A DNA stretch of 64,000 bases from NCBI GenBank assembly GCA_023053575.1, contig JAKZAP010000003.1, forward strand, positions 3,882,561 through 3,946,560, given 5' to 3'. Source of the stretch: Branchinecta lynchi. Taxonomy: Eukaryota > Arthropoda > Branchiopoda > Anostraca > Branchinectidae. Shown here in pieces: positions 42,091-51,431 of the stretch. The notes below the pieces were generated by a model. It saw only the letters and a program-made list of their open reading frames with translations, was not told the DNA's origin and ran no database searches. Both the position numbers and the translations under genes were made by a program. Numbering within the stretch: position 1 is the stretch's first letter; each line of letters opens with the position of its first letter.

Positions 42091-42518
42091 ATTGATAATA
42101 TCTAATGTAAAAAAAAAATCCAAATCGATATTCATCACATCATCAAATTAAAATCTCCTCAATGTAACCAACAATTCTACCTCTAGTACTGATAAAGCTC
42201 TTAAGGCAACAAAAAACAGGAAATCTCATTGCGCATTAGATGATTCACATCACAAAACATTTCGTTGCGGAGATTTTTCGGGCCCCGTTGGCAGAATGCT
42301 CTAAGTCGTGCAAACTTAGAAACCATTGTATCAACGATGTCGTGAGATCGAATCCCACTACCAGCAATCCGTTGATAGTGAGTGATGGCGAAAAAAACTC
42401 TGAGATGAGTTTCCTCCCCATACGGGGCTACCCCAGACATATGTATATGTGTGTAGATATGATATTTTAACAACATCTTCAATCTTCAAAGTCTGGGGTG
42501 GGAGGTTTTGCAAAAATT
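42091..42518. other. Non-coding slot of copy 2 with a tRNA-like stretch
   Basis: Around 42279-42360 there is TTGGCAGAATGCTCTAAG, resembling a tRNA A box. About 45 nt later GAGATCGAATCCCAC resembles a B box/T arm. The folds are imperfect, so this may be a tRNA-derived SINE rather than a tRNA. It occupies the place of the 258-aa gene of copy 1. Confidence 0.4.
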
Positions 42519-42941
42519 TTATATTTTTGGTAAATTTTCTTGTATTTTGATAGTTTCGTTCTTACAATATTTATAACCGTTCAAGCGAACCTGTTTCATG
42601 TATTTTTCGCGAGGAAAAAATCGAAAGGTTTTACGCATCTCTGTTTCTCTCTGAAGTACCTCCTCAATTGTTAACTGTCCGCATTTTAGCATCGAGAACA
42701 ACTCAGTATAAAAATTGTAATTTGTCCTAAATTCTGCTTTTCTATCAGCAATGCTTAACTGCTTTTCAATTATTTCGATGATAACAGCACCCAAACTTAA
42801 AGAAGCTAAAGGTAGCACTAGAAACGCAGACATTCCTGCTGCCGAAAAGAGGAATTTGGATACAAGTAAGCTATTACTTATACGATTGTAGTACTTGTAA
42901 CTGCGACGGTAAACATACATTTTCTTTTCTAATTCTTCCAT
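42519..42941 (-). CDS. Small membrane protein (140 aa), copy 2
   Basis: Homologue of 9630-10049 with few substitutions: basic Tyr-rich start, hydrophobic hairpin at about 28-62, Arg/Lys-rich end. Only the last 10 or so residues differ, where the two copies meet different neighbouring DNA. Start at ATAATAAATG. Divergent from PolB across the 49-bp repeat array. Family unknown. Confidence 0.75.
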   Translation of the reverse strand: MEELEKKMYVYRRSYKYYNRISNSLLVSKFLFSAAGMSAFLVLPLASLSLGAVIIEIIEKQLSIADRKAEFRTNYNFYTELFSMLKCGQLTIEEVLQRETEMRKTFRFFPREKYMKQVRLNGYKYCKNETIKIQENLPKI

Positions 42942-43080
42942 TTATTATATAATAAAATTGCTTCGAAAAATTATTTGATTTTTTCGAATTTCCACACACC
43001 CACCATCTAGGCTACTTTTACAGTATGGTTCTCTTTTTTTTTTAGCTTGTGAGTCAAAGTTTAAAAAAATATATGATTTT

Positions 43081-43390
43081 TGTCAAATGAAGAGTAGTAC
43101 AGAAAGTGGGATTCCAGTACACACAAATTTGTCAAATGAAGAGTAGTACAGAAAGTGGGATTCCAGTACACACAAATTTGTCAAATGAAGAGTAGTACAG
43201 AAAGTGGGATTCCAGTACACACAAATTTGTCAAATGAAGAGTAGTACAGAAAGTGGGATTCCAGTACACACACATTTGTCATATGAAGAGTAGTACGAAA
43301 AGTGGGATTCCACTACACACACACATTTGTCACATGAAGAGTAGTGAAGAATGTGCGAAATCCGTGTACACATTTTTCTCACAGAGTAGT
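43081..43390 (+). repeat. 49-bp tandem array upstream of PolB (copy 2)
   Basis: Six units starting at 43081, 43130, 43179, 43228, about 43276 and about 43328, each with TGTCAAATGAAGAGTAGTAC and GTGGGATTCCAGTACACAC. The last two are degenerate. Only AGAGTAGTA is shared with the copy-1 array. Confidence 0.92.
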
Positions 43391-43474
43391 AAGGTAATAG
43401 AAATTCAATGATTTTCTTTACGACTGAGAAAACGCAGACTGGGAAATTCATTAATAAAAATGTTCCCCTATTAA

Positions 43475-46400
43475 ATGATGAATACTGCAGAGGTTATTCA
43501 GCTTTGTAAAAAGGTTATATCAAACAACAAAGTGGTTATACAAAGATTGTCGCTATACACATATAATGAACTGCGGACTTATGCGAAAATTAATAAAATC
43601 AAAACAAATGGAGCTAAGAAACATGAAATAACAAATAATATAATAAACCATCTTAATAAGTATATTTTGATAGCAGAAGATAAAATTAAAATTGAACGCA
43701 GAAACGAAAGAACTCATAATAAGAACAGACCATCCGACTACAAACCAGAACCGAGATTACGAACCATTCTGGAAGATGAGATAAGAGAAAATAATATCAC
43801 CATTACAAAACTAAAACAAGAATACAATGATAACAAAGAAAAAGAGACAAGCGAATTAAAAAGATTTCTGAAAAACAAGAACCTATCAACTCGCGGAAAC
43901 CGAGAAGAAGTACTAAAAAGAGTTGGAGAATACTATAATAATATTATTAAAAAACACGAAGATACTATAAAGAAAAATAGTAATATCATTAGAGCTCAAA
44001 TCGAAAGAAGTGATAACAATAAAGAAAAAGTAGTCGATTTATCAACTCTCTTCATAAATAAGAAAAAAATTAAACAAGAAAAATTAATTCCTGATCATGT
44101 ATTTAGAACGGAAGAAGAACAACAGCCTACTATTTTTAGCGAAAGTGAGAATATATTCACTGTAAACGTTTCAGTTCAAGGTAATGGAGTTGAGGAGCAT
44201 ACTCTTATTGCTTTTACTTTCGCAGATATACAGCGGCGAATGAACGAAATAAATCAATATAGAGTTCAGTTTGTAACTCAGGTTATTTTCCATCGACAGG
44301 AGAATGATGAAGAAGTAGTAGTATATTACAACAGTACTTCTTGGATTTTAAATAAAAATAGCATTCTTGCTCATAATCATTTGAATGATAATAACAAGAG
44401 ACTTAGTTCTTTAAGTAATACCCCTCGATCTGGGCTACAATTTAGTCGGTATGAAGGAATTGATTATAGGATGACGCGAATAGAATCTTACATGGGAGGA
44501 ACGTTTAAAATACTACCAGATTTCGTAAAAAATAAAAAAGCGTGTATAAATATAAAAAATAACGACCAGAAATGTTTCCTTTGGTCTATCTTAGCAAATC
44601 TACATCCAGCTAAGGATCATGTTGATAGACTATCAAATTATAAACAATATGAAAACGAATTTGATTTCGAAGGGGTTACCAACTTCCCAATGGATACTAA
44701 AGATATACACAAATTTGAAAATAGATACAACATTAAGATTTGTTTATTTCAAATTGAAAAAGAGAAAATTATCAGAAGTCATATACTAAAAAGTACAATT
44801 AATGGGAAAACTGCAAAACATATCGTTCATTTATTGTATTTCGATAATCATTATGTACTGGTAAAGGATCTGAGCAGATTAGTTGGTCCTCAAATATCTA
44901 AAAAGAAAAAATTTATCTAAATATGATTCCCATCTGTTTGTTAGAGAATTGATACCTGATAACGGAATTTTTGAAAGTGCAGAAAGTTTCATATCATTCT
45001 CGAAATCAGTAAGTATAAGAAAGACGGATACGGAAATAAAATATGAGATCCGGTTTATAGATTCGATTAGATTTATGGCTTCATCTTTAGACAAACTATC
45101 AGCAAATTTAGCAAAATGTGATTGCAAAGTACCCTGTAATCATCTAAGAGAGAATTTCAAATTCACATCTAACAGCTTCAAAAATGACGATGAATTCAAA
45201 GAAATAATTAAAAAAGGGGTATATCCGTATGAATTCGTAGACAGTTTCGATAAAATGAATTGTACAAACTTACCATCCATAGAAAGCTTTTATTCTAGGT
45301 TGACAGGGAAAGGTATTGACAAAAGTGATTATAAAAGAGCGGTATCTATATGGAAGCAATTTAACTGTGAAACATTACTTGATTATACCAAATTATATCT
45401 AAAAAGTGATGTGTTAATTCTATCAGACGTTGTGGAGAATTTCAGGAACGTTTGTATACATAATTATGATCTGGATCCACTTCATTACTTCTCAGCTCCA
45501 GGACTAACATGGAATGCTTTCCTAAAGCATTCGAAAGTAGACTTGCCGTTATTCTCAAAGGAAGACATGTATACATTCATTGAAAAGGGAATAAGAGGTG
45601 GTGTATCCCAATGTATAAAAAGATACGCAAAAGCAAATAATAAATATACAAGTGATTATAATAAGAATAAGCCATCTAATTATTTAATGTATTTAGATGC
45701 TAATAATTTATATGGGTGGGCAATGTCGCAGAATTTACCAGCGAATGATTTCCAATTCATTTCCAAACCGGATGATTTGAAAGAAAGGAATGAATACGAA
45801 TCAATCGAGTATTACAACCATCTAAAAACTCATATCAATTCGATAATGAAATTACAGAATGTAGGTGCTATATATGAAGTAGATTTAGAATATCCAAAAG
45901 AACTACACGAATTACACAAGGATTTACCATTAGCACCCGAACACTTTAACGGTAAGCTATGTACCACAGTATTAGATAAAACCAACTATGTAGTTCACCA
46001 CAGGAATCTAGAATTATATTTACAAAAAGGCTTGATATTGAAGAGAGTACACAGAATACTAGGATTCACTGAAAGTGCTTACTTAAAAGGATATATAGAC
46101 CACAACACAGCACTTAGAACTAAAGGTACAAATGATTTTGAAAAGGATTTCTTTAAACTGATGAATAATGCTTGCTTTGGAAAAACTATGGAAAACGTAA
46201 GGAAGCGAGCGGATATGGAAATAATAACGGATGATGCAACAGGAGAAAAAATAATAAAGAAACCCAACTTTAAATCTGAAATAATATTCAGTGAAAACTT
46301 TTCAGTGGCAAGAATGTCGAAGGAAAAGATAAAATTAGACAAACCAATGTATATCGGCTTTGCTGTATTGGAACTATCCAAGTTATTGATGTATGAATTC

Positions 46401-46940
46401 CATTATGATTATATGAAGCCTAAATATGGAGATAAAATTGATTTGTGTTATATGGACACTGATTCTTTCATATACGACATTCGAACCGAAGATTTCTATG
46501 AAGATATCAAACAAGATTTGAATGAGAGGTTCGATACATCTGATTATGCGAAAGATAATCCATATGGGTTTCCTAGTGTAAATAAGAAAGTGATAGGAAT
46601 GATGAAAGATGAATTAGGTGGACAGGTTATGACAGAGTTTGTTGGATTACGATCAAAAGTATATGCTTATTTAAAGGACAACCAAGACCCTTCAAAAGCT
46701 AGCAAAAAACTGAAAGGAATAAAAACCAATATAGTTAAAGATAAAATTACGATTCAAAACTATAAGGATGTACTGTTTGGTAAAACGGAAAACCTTTCTA
46801 TAACCCAGTATAACTTAAGATCATACAAGCACAATATGTTTCTAGAAGAACAGAATAAAAAAGCGTTAGATCCTAAGGATGATAAAAGGATAGTATCAAG
46901 CGATAAATTTACAACTTTGCCTTTAGGTTATAAACATTAA
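43475..46940 (+). pseudogene. Protein-primed DNA polymerase B with 599-bp deletion
   Basis: Compared with the intact copy-1 gene, DNA equivalent to copy-1 positions 7295-7893 is missing, joining A-rich sequence at about 44911-44916. The loss is not a multiple of three, so the first frame stops at 44920, shortly after the junction. The second part runs in another frame to 46940. Lost residues (about 479-679 of the intact protein) include the zinc finger, Exo I and the HNH-like insert. Exo II, Exo III, motifs A (DANNLYG), B (KLMNNACFG) and C (YMDTDS) remain in the downstream part. Few other changes are seen, so the break looks recent. Confidence 0.95.
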
Positions 46941-46942
46941 AT

Positions 46943-47205
46943 TCAAGTACCTACTTAAATCAAATCAAGTACCTACTTCAAAACTTCAAGTACCTACTTA
47001 AAAACTTCAAGTACCTACTTAAAAACTTCAAGTACCTACTTAAAAACTTCAAGTACCTACTTCAAAACTTCAAGTACCTACTTAAAAACTTCAAGTACCT
47101 ACTTCAAAACTTCAAGTACCTACTTAAAAAATTCAAGTACCTACTTAAAAAAATCAAGTACCTACTTCAAAACTTCAAGTATATACTTAAAATACTCAAG
47201 TAAAT
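46943..47205 (+). repeat. Iteron-like tandem array, core AAGTACCTACTT (copy 2)
   Basis: Some 12-13 units of about 20 bp between the PolB stop and the ATPase start, the same array as in copy 1 with slightly different spacers (CAAAACTTC, AAAAACTTC). The near-palindromic core is almost invariant while spacers vary, which fits binding-site conservation. Confidence 0.9.
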
Positions 47206-47233
47206 CTTATAATGAAAAATTCTTCCTAAATAA

Positions 47234-47911
47234 ATGAATGAAAAGGCTCCAATCAAAGTCTATGATTTTAGTGAAAAGAACACTTATCAGAATAAGCACG
47301 ACCTTGCACCTCAGTGGCCATTTAGACTCTTAATTTGTGGTAGTTCTGGAACAGGGAAAACTAACCTTCTTTTGAATTTAATTTATGAATATCTTTGTTT
47401 CAACCGAATATACTTGTATGCTAAAGATCTTGAAGAAGATAAATATCAAGACCTTATAACCAATTTAACCACTTTGGAGTCACAATGCAAATCGAAAGTC
47501 TTAACAGTAAGTAACAATCTTGATGATATTGTCGATGTTGACGACTTAGACCCCGAGTACCAAAACTTGATTATCTTTGACGATTTTGTTACTGAAAAAG
47601 ACCAGAAGAAAATAGAAGATTTATTCATAAGAGGAAGAAAGAAAAATGCCTCGATTGTTTATTTATCACAGAGCTATCATAAAACGCCAAAGGTGGTAAG
47701 GCTCCAGTGCAATTATTTTGCATTCTTTCAGTGTTCTAATCCAAAAGAAGTAAAATTAATAAGACAAAGCCATGTATCCAGTATAGACAATGAAAAATTT
47801 CTCAAACAATTCGAGACGGCAACCAAGGGCTACGGTTTTTTCTTCATAGATTTAAAAATAAAAGATAAAACCCTTAAGTACAGGAAAAACTTTGAAAAAT
47901 TTACCGGATAA
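47234..47911 (+). CDS. FtsK/HerA-type genome packaging ATPase (225 aa), copy 2
   Basis: Walker A GSSGTGKT at 36-43; Walker B NLIIFDDF at 111-118. Same length as in copy 1 with a single obvious substitution (N for D near residue 196). The motor for loading linear DNA into capsids. Start at AAATAAATG, about 30 bp after the iteron-like array; the next gene follows after 16 bp. Confidence 0.93.
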   Translation: MNEKAPIKVYDFSEKNTYQNKHDLAPQWPFRLLICGSSGTGKTNLLLNLIYEYLCFNRIYLYAKDLEEDKYQDLITNLTTLESQCKSKVLTVSNNLDDIVDVDDLDPEYQNLIIFDDFVTEKDQKKIEDLFIRGRKKNASIVYLSQSYHKTPKVVRLQCNYFAFFQCSNPKEVKLIRQSHVSSIDNEKFLKQFETATKGYGFFFIDLKIKDKTLKYRKNFEKFTG

Positions 47912-47927
47912 TTTATTTCTATAATAA

Positions 47928-48542
47928 ATGAATAAATTTGGTAGTGTTGGAAAAAAGGTTAGTAACGAATCGAAAGTTACTGACGAAAATGGTAACATTA
48001 ACCTACATGATAGACGAATTATAAATTTAGGTGATGCCAAGGCAGACAAGGATGCTATTAGCTTAAGATCTATGACTGTGATTATGAATCAATTTAAAGA
48101 ACAAATGACTGCAGGACAAGTGCAAGCCAACCAATACTTTAGCGAAGATATCAACAGATTAACTGCGATAGATGATTCTCCTGATAATTCGTTGGTAAGG
48201 AACAAAGATAAAGGGTTATTTGTAAAAGAAATAGTTCGAGTTAATGATAAAGAGATTAACGCTGAAAACAAGTTGATAACAAATGTTCAAAACCCTAGAA
48301 ACAAAAATGATGCTGTTAATTTAGCAACGTTAACTATGAATCTTTTAGATTATGACAAAAAGCTTCTGGGGCAACACACCCATAACGGTATAATTGAAGG
48401 AAAGATTGCTGGTCAAAAAACTCGTATCGATAATATTGAAAGAGCAGTAGTAAATATTTTAAAAAGGCTTCTAGAGCTAGAGCTAAAACCTGTTGACAAA
48501 CCATTCGTTACCAGAATAGAAAAAATGATGGCTGGTAAATAA
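47928..48542 (+). CDS. Tail-fibre/spike-like protein (204 aa), copy 2
   Basis: Shorter homologue of 3543-4277. Both 'I.N...DA' motifs are kept (RRIINLGDAKADKDA and LITNVQNPRNKNDAV). The coiled-coil segment between the second motif and the IERAVVNILKRL block is about 40 residues shorter, and the C-terminus differs. This gene has diverged more than its neighbours, as expected for a surface-exposed fibre under changing selection. Start at ATAATAAATG. Function inferred only. Confidence 0.6.
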   Translation: MNKFGSVGKKVSNESKVTDENGNINLHDRRIINLGDAKADKDAISLRSMTVIMNQFKEQMTAGQVQANQYFSEDINRLTAIDDSPDNSLVRNKDKGLFVKEIVRVNDKEINAENKLITNVQNPRNKNDAVNLATLTMNLLDYDKKLLGQHTHNGIIEGKIAGQKTRIDNIERAVVNILKRLLELELKPVDKPFVTRIEKMMAGK

Positions 48543-48572
48543 ATTTTATAAGATAAATTTATTCCCTAATAA

Positions 48573-49130
48573 ATGGTTGAAACAATGGAGTATACAGTTT
48601 ATTTATCAAAGCTTCAGAAAGGAAAGCTGAAGAAATGTTTTGGTGCTAAACAAAAATGTCAGATACGTGTTAGTCATAGTAGACAAAATGAACGAGAACC
48701 AGTTAAGTTACTTTTAAGTAAACGACAAATTGATAAAATTGAAACATGTAAAATGAATAATAAGGGTTGTGATATTGATGTATCATACAAACAGATGAAA
48801 GAAGCGATTCAAAAGGGTGGATTACTTCCATTTTTAATACCGCTAGCAATTACCCTTGGTAAGGCAGCTTTAACAAGTGGTGCTGCTGCTTTGGGTACAT
48901 TCGCTGGTAAGAAAATTATGGATAAAATGACCAACACAGGTGGAGCGCTAAAACTTCCTGGAACACAAAAAGTTGTGGGTAATGGCGTACGTGGGAAGGA
49001 AACCGATGATGTCAACATAGGTGGAGCGCTTAAACTTCCTGGAACACAAAAAGTTGTGGGTAATGGGGTACGTGGAAGGCCTAGGAAGTCAAAAAACGGG
49101 GACATCAAAAAAGAAGCAAAAGTAAAGTAG
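48573..49130 (+). CDS. pX-like core protein with one AT-hook (185 aa), copy 2
   Basis: Same architecture as copy 1: basic N-terminus, hydrophobic GGLLPFLIPL segment at 82-91 and beyond, two repeats containing LPGTQKVVGNGVRG, Lys-rich tail. The first AT-hook is removed by a 9-bp in-frame deletion; the second (RGRPRK) remains. Start at CCCTAATAAATG. The 3' end overlaps the -1 frame that leads into the protease and contains A_AAA_AAC at 49091-49097. Confidence 0.78.
   Translation: MVETMEYTVYLSKLQKGKLKKCFGAKQKCQIRVSHSRQNEREPVKLLLSKRQIDKIETCKMNNKGCDIDVSYKQMKEAIQKGGLLPFLIPLAITLGKAALTSGAAALGTFAGKKIMDKMTNTGGALKLPGTQKVVGNGVRGKETDDVNIGGALKLPGTQKVVGNGVRGRPRKSKNGDIKKEAKVK
49091..49097 (+). promoter_or_regulatory. 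Candidate -1 frameshift heptamer A_AAA_AAC, pX to protease
   Basis: AAA (49092) and AAC (49095) are pX codons and the preceding base is A, so both tRNAs can re-pair after a -1 slip. The -1 frame is open from 49085 through the protease stop. An 8-bp pair (ACCTCTAA 49132-49139 with TTAGAGGT 49182-49189) lies downstream but farther away than usual. Confidence 0.5.
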
Positions 49131-49153
49131 GACCTCTAACCAATTTTGATATT

Positions 49154-49486
49154 ATGGATGCATTAGGGAGTATACCACAGTTTAGAGGTGTGTTCTCTTT
49201 AGATACGCTACCCAAACATATAAACGATTCGGAATGTGGTGTAATCAACTATGACAAACGTGGAATGCCTGGAACACATTGGGTTGCCTATTGTAATCTA
49301 CCTGAATATCCCCATGTCGAATTTTTCGATTCTTTCGGTATTCCTCCAGGAAAAGAAATAGTTAAATATCTAAAAACTTCAAAGAAAAAAATAGCTTATG
49401 AAAATCTTGCTGTTCAAAATATAGATGAATTAAACTGTGGTTTTCACTGCATTTCCTACATCCAGCGGAAAATGAAGGGTTGGTAG
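49154..49486 (+). CDS. Adenain-like cysteine protease (C5 family), copy 2
   Basis: Identical to the copy-1 protein: His42, Asp59, Gln88, Cys95 in the adenain order. Expected to mature capsid and core precursors. The listed start is the first ATG. The reading frame is open 69 nt further upstream, through LTNFDI just before the Met, and that stretch could belong to the protein if it is made by frameshift from pX. It has no TAAATG signature and lies 23 bp after the pX stop. Confidence 0.9.
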   Translation: MDALGSIPQFRGVFSLDTLPKHINDSECGVINYDKRGMPGTHWVAYCNLPEYPHVEFFDSFGIPPGKEIVKYLKTSKKKIAYENLAVQNIDELNCGFHCISYIQRKMKGW

Positions 49487-49517
49487 CTTTTCGTTTATAA
49501 AAATTGTTTTCTAATAA

Positions 49518-49685
49518 ATGGAGATTTATTGTATGAAATGTAAAAAGAGCACTGACACTGAATCAATGTTTAAGGCAGTGTCACAAAAAAATAATGTTCC
49601 AATGCTGAAAGGGAATTGTGTTATTTGCGGATCGAGGAAAAATCGCTTTTTAAAAAAAACCTCAACGCAGAAACAGATATTTTAA
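49518..49685 (+). CDS. 55-aa zinc ribbon (DUF5679-like), copy 2
   Basis: ATG of CTAATAAATG; two CxxC pairs (C5/C8, C34/C37). A strong start signature and perfect conservation in both copies argue that it is a real gene. It ends at TAA (49683-49685), well inside the integrase frame, which lies at -1. The tail codons form the slippery run at 49649-49658. Confidence 0.82.
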   Translation: MEIYCMKCKKSTDTESMFKAVSQKNNVPMLKGNCVICGSRKNRFLKKTSTQKQIF

Positions 49686-50587
49686 AGACGTATTATTCTA
49701 ATTATTCAGGTGTGGATGATATTTACAGAAAATTAAAAGAAAATGGTGTTAAGGTTTCCAAGGATAAAATAAAAAATGTGTTGCAAAATGAGAATGTGTA
49801 TACGTTACACAAACCTTCCTATCATAACTTTGAAAGGAGGCGAGTGTATGTTCACTATGTTGATGAGCAATGGCAAGCTGATTTAGTTGACATGCAGAAA
49901 TATAATAAAGAAAATAATAAAACAAATTACATTTTAACTGTTATTGATTGCTTTAGTAAATATGCTTGGTGTATCCCTCTAAAAGACAAAATGGGTGCTG
50001 AAATAATAAAAGCATTCAGTGTTATATTTAAAGAAAGAATTCCTAAGAAACTACAAACTGATAAAGGTAAAGAATTTGTGATGAGAAATGTTCAAACTTT
50101 TTTGAAAAATAACGGCATACACTGGTTTGCATCTGAAAGCGAATTGAAAGCGCAAATTGTAGAACGATTCAACAGAACGCTTAAAGAAAAGTTATGGAAA
50201 TATTTCACTCACAATAACACTACTAATTGGATTGATATTTTACCTTTATTTGTGAGTAATTATAATAACTCGTACCACCGTTCAATACAAATGAAACCAG
50301 TTGATGCTAGTAAAAAGGTTAATCAGAAAAAGGTTTTTAGTGCTCTGTTTCCTCCAGTAGATGACTACAAAATCACAGGAAACGTCAAAGTAGGGGATTT
50401 AGTCAGAATTAAAAAAGAAAAAAGTATTTTCGATAAAGGATATTTACCTAATTATACGGATGAAGTATTTCAGATAGCAACCATCAGACCTACCATTCCC
50501 ATTACTTATGAAATATCTGACAAAAGTGGGGAATTAATTCAAGGAGGGTTTTATGAAAAAGAACTTTCAAAATTTATTATGAAATAA
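49616..50587 (+). CDS. Retroviral-type integrase, intact, no AUG start
   Basis: The frame is open from 49595 but the first ATG codes the Met of LVDMQKY, inside the catalytic core, so an ordinary AUG start is impossible. The listed start is a TTG and is only nominal. Numbering from it: an N-terminal 'YYSNYSGVDDIYRKL' and 'VYTLHKPSYHNFERR' region typical of Polinton integrases; catalytic D89, D149 and E183 (VERFNRTLK); then a C-terminal SH3/chromodomain-like part ending FYEKELSKFIMK. This is the intact version of the broken copy-1 gene. Probable expression is by -1 frameshift from the zinc ribbon ORF, which would add a CxxC-CxxC zinc domain to the N-terminus. Splicing or a non-AUG start are alternatives. 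Confidence 0.93.
   Translation: MCYLRIEEKSLFKKNLNAETDILKTYYSNYSGVDDIYRKLKENGVKVSKDKIKNVLQNENVYTLHKPSYHNFERRRVYVHYVDEQWQADLVDMQKYNKENNKTNYILTVIDCFSKYAWCIPLKDKMGAEIIKAFSVIFKERIPKKLQTDKGKEFVMRNVQTFLKNNGIHWFASESELKAQIVERFNRTLKEKLWKYFTHNNTTNWIDILPLFVSNYNNSYHRSIQMKPVDASKKVNQKKVFSALFPPVDDYKITGNVKVGDLVRIKKEKSIFDKGYLPNYTDEVFQIATIRPTIPITYEISDKSGELIQGGFYEKELSKFIMK
49649..49658 (+). promoter_or_regulatory. Candidate -1 frameshift site, zinc ribbon to integrase
   Basis: TTTAAAAAAA: the zinc ribbon codons TTA-AAA-AAA, preceded by T, give T_TTA_AAA then A_AAA_AAA in phase. A -1 slip enters the integrase frame. Conserved in copy 1. Confidence 0.52.
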
Positions 50588-50603
50588 AATTACTTGTATA
50601 TAA

Positions 50604-51428
50604 ATGGATTCAAGACGCTTGAGTGATATGTTATCAGATATAGTGAAGAACAGAGAAGTTCAGAGAAGAAAGGTTCAACAAAATGAGATGGAGAAGGCAG
50701 GATTTCGGGAATATGCTTCAGAGTTAAACGCTCCAGTTATTATAGCACAAAAAGAAAACACTAAAGACACCATCAAAAAATTACAAGAGAACGCTGAAAC
50801 GATAATTAATAAACTACAGGAAGGTGATAATAATTCAAGAAGACGGTTTATCAGATTAGGTGATACATTTAAAACAGCTTTACAGATTCCAAATTCAGAG
50901 GAAGTGAGTCGAGCACCCGCTTTAGAACCTTCTCCCGATTTAGGACCACTATCCGTTGATATGAATAAAGATATTACCCAAGAGTTGTTAAATCAGATTA
51001 ATTTAAAACATGTAGAATCGCGGGGTGGCACTGATACTTATTTTAAAATGCCTACGTATTACATTAAGAATCATACGGATATAGATGAGGCTCTAGAACG
51101 TTTGACATCTCTAAGTCAAAGTTATGGCGGGAAAAAAGGTAAAGGTTACTCTAGCTATGATGAAATCCTTGAATTTATAAGAGAATACAAGGAGAGGTTA
51201 ACCAGCATTCGAACTAATTCCCCATTTTTAGTTCAACAAAAAGGAACTGGAATATTTATGAACTGTGATGAAATGATTTCAAAATTATACACTTTGATAG
51301 GTAGCAGAGTAAACGGAAATACATCTGACAAGGTGAGAAATGAAGCTATTGATATTTTGGATTCGTTAATGCGAAATAAATTTCTTACGAAGAGAAATTA
51401 CAATTCAATATATAAAAAATATTTCTAA
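50604..51428 (+). CDS. Polinton protein of unknown function (274 aa), copy 2
   Basis: Homologue of 634-1458 with the same length. Helical charged N-terminus, Ser/Pro-rich middle and a C-terminal block 'LYTLIGSRVNGNTSDKV' to 'YKKYF'. Starts at TATAAATG 16 bp after the integrase stop; its stop is 3 bp before the next start. Unknown role; the position suggests a virion component. Confidence 0.85.
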   Translation: MDSRRLSDMLSDIVKNREVQRRKVQQNEMEKAGFREYASELNAPVIIAQKENTKDTIKKLQENAETIINKLQEGDNNSRRRFIRLGDTFKTALQIPNSEEVSRAPALEPSPDLGPLSVDMNKDITQELLNQINLKHVESRGGTDTYFKMPTYYIKNHTDIDEALERLTSLSQSYGGKKGKGYSSYDEILEFIREYKERLTSIRTNSPFLVQQKGTGIFMNCDEMISKLYTLIGSRVNGNTSDKVRNEAIDILDSLMRNKFLTKRNYNSIYKKYF

Positions 51429-51431
51429 TAA

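Noticed and set aside
43081..43390. CRISPR-like regular repeats
   Set aside because: The 49-bp units are directly adjacent without unique spacers, in an animal transposon; a simple tandem array.
49616..50587. Integrase as evidence for a retrovirus or LTR element
   Set aside because: There is no reverse transcriptase, Gag or LTR nearby; PolB, adenain-like protease, packaging ATPase and capsid genes place it in a Polinton.
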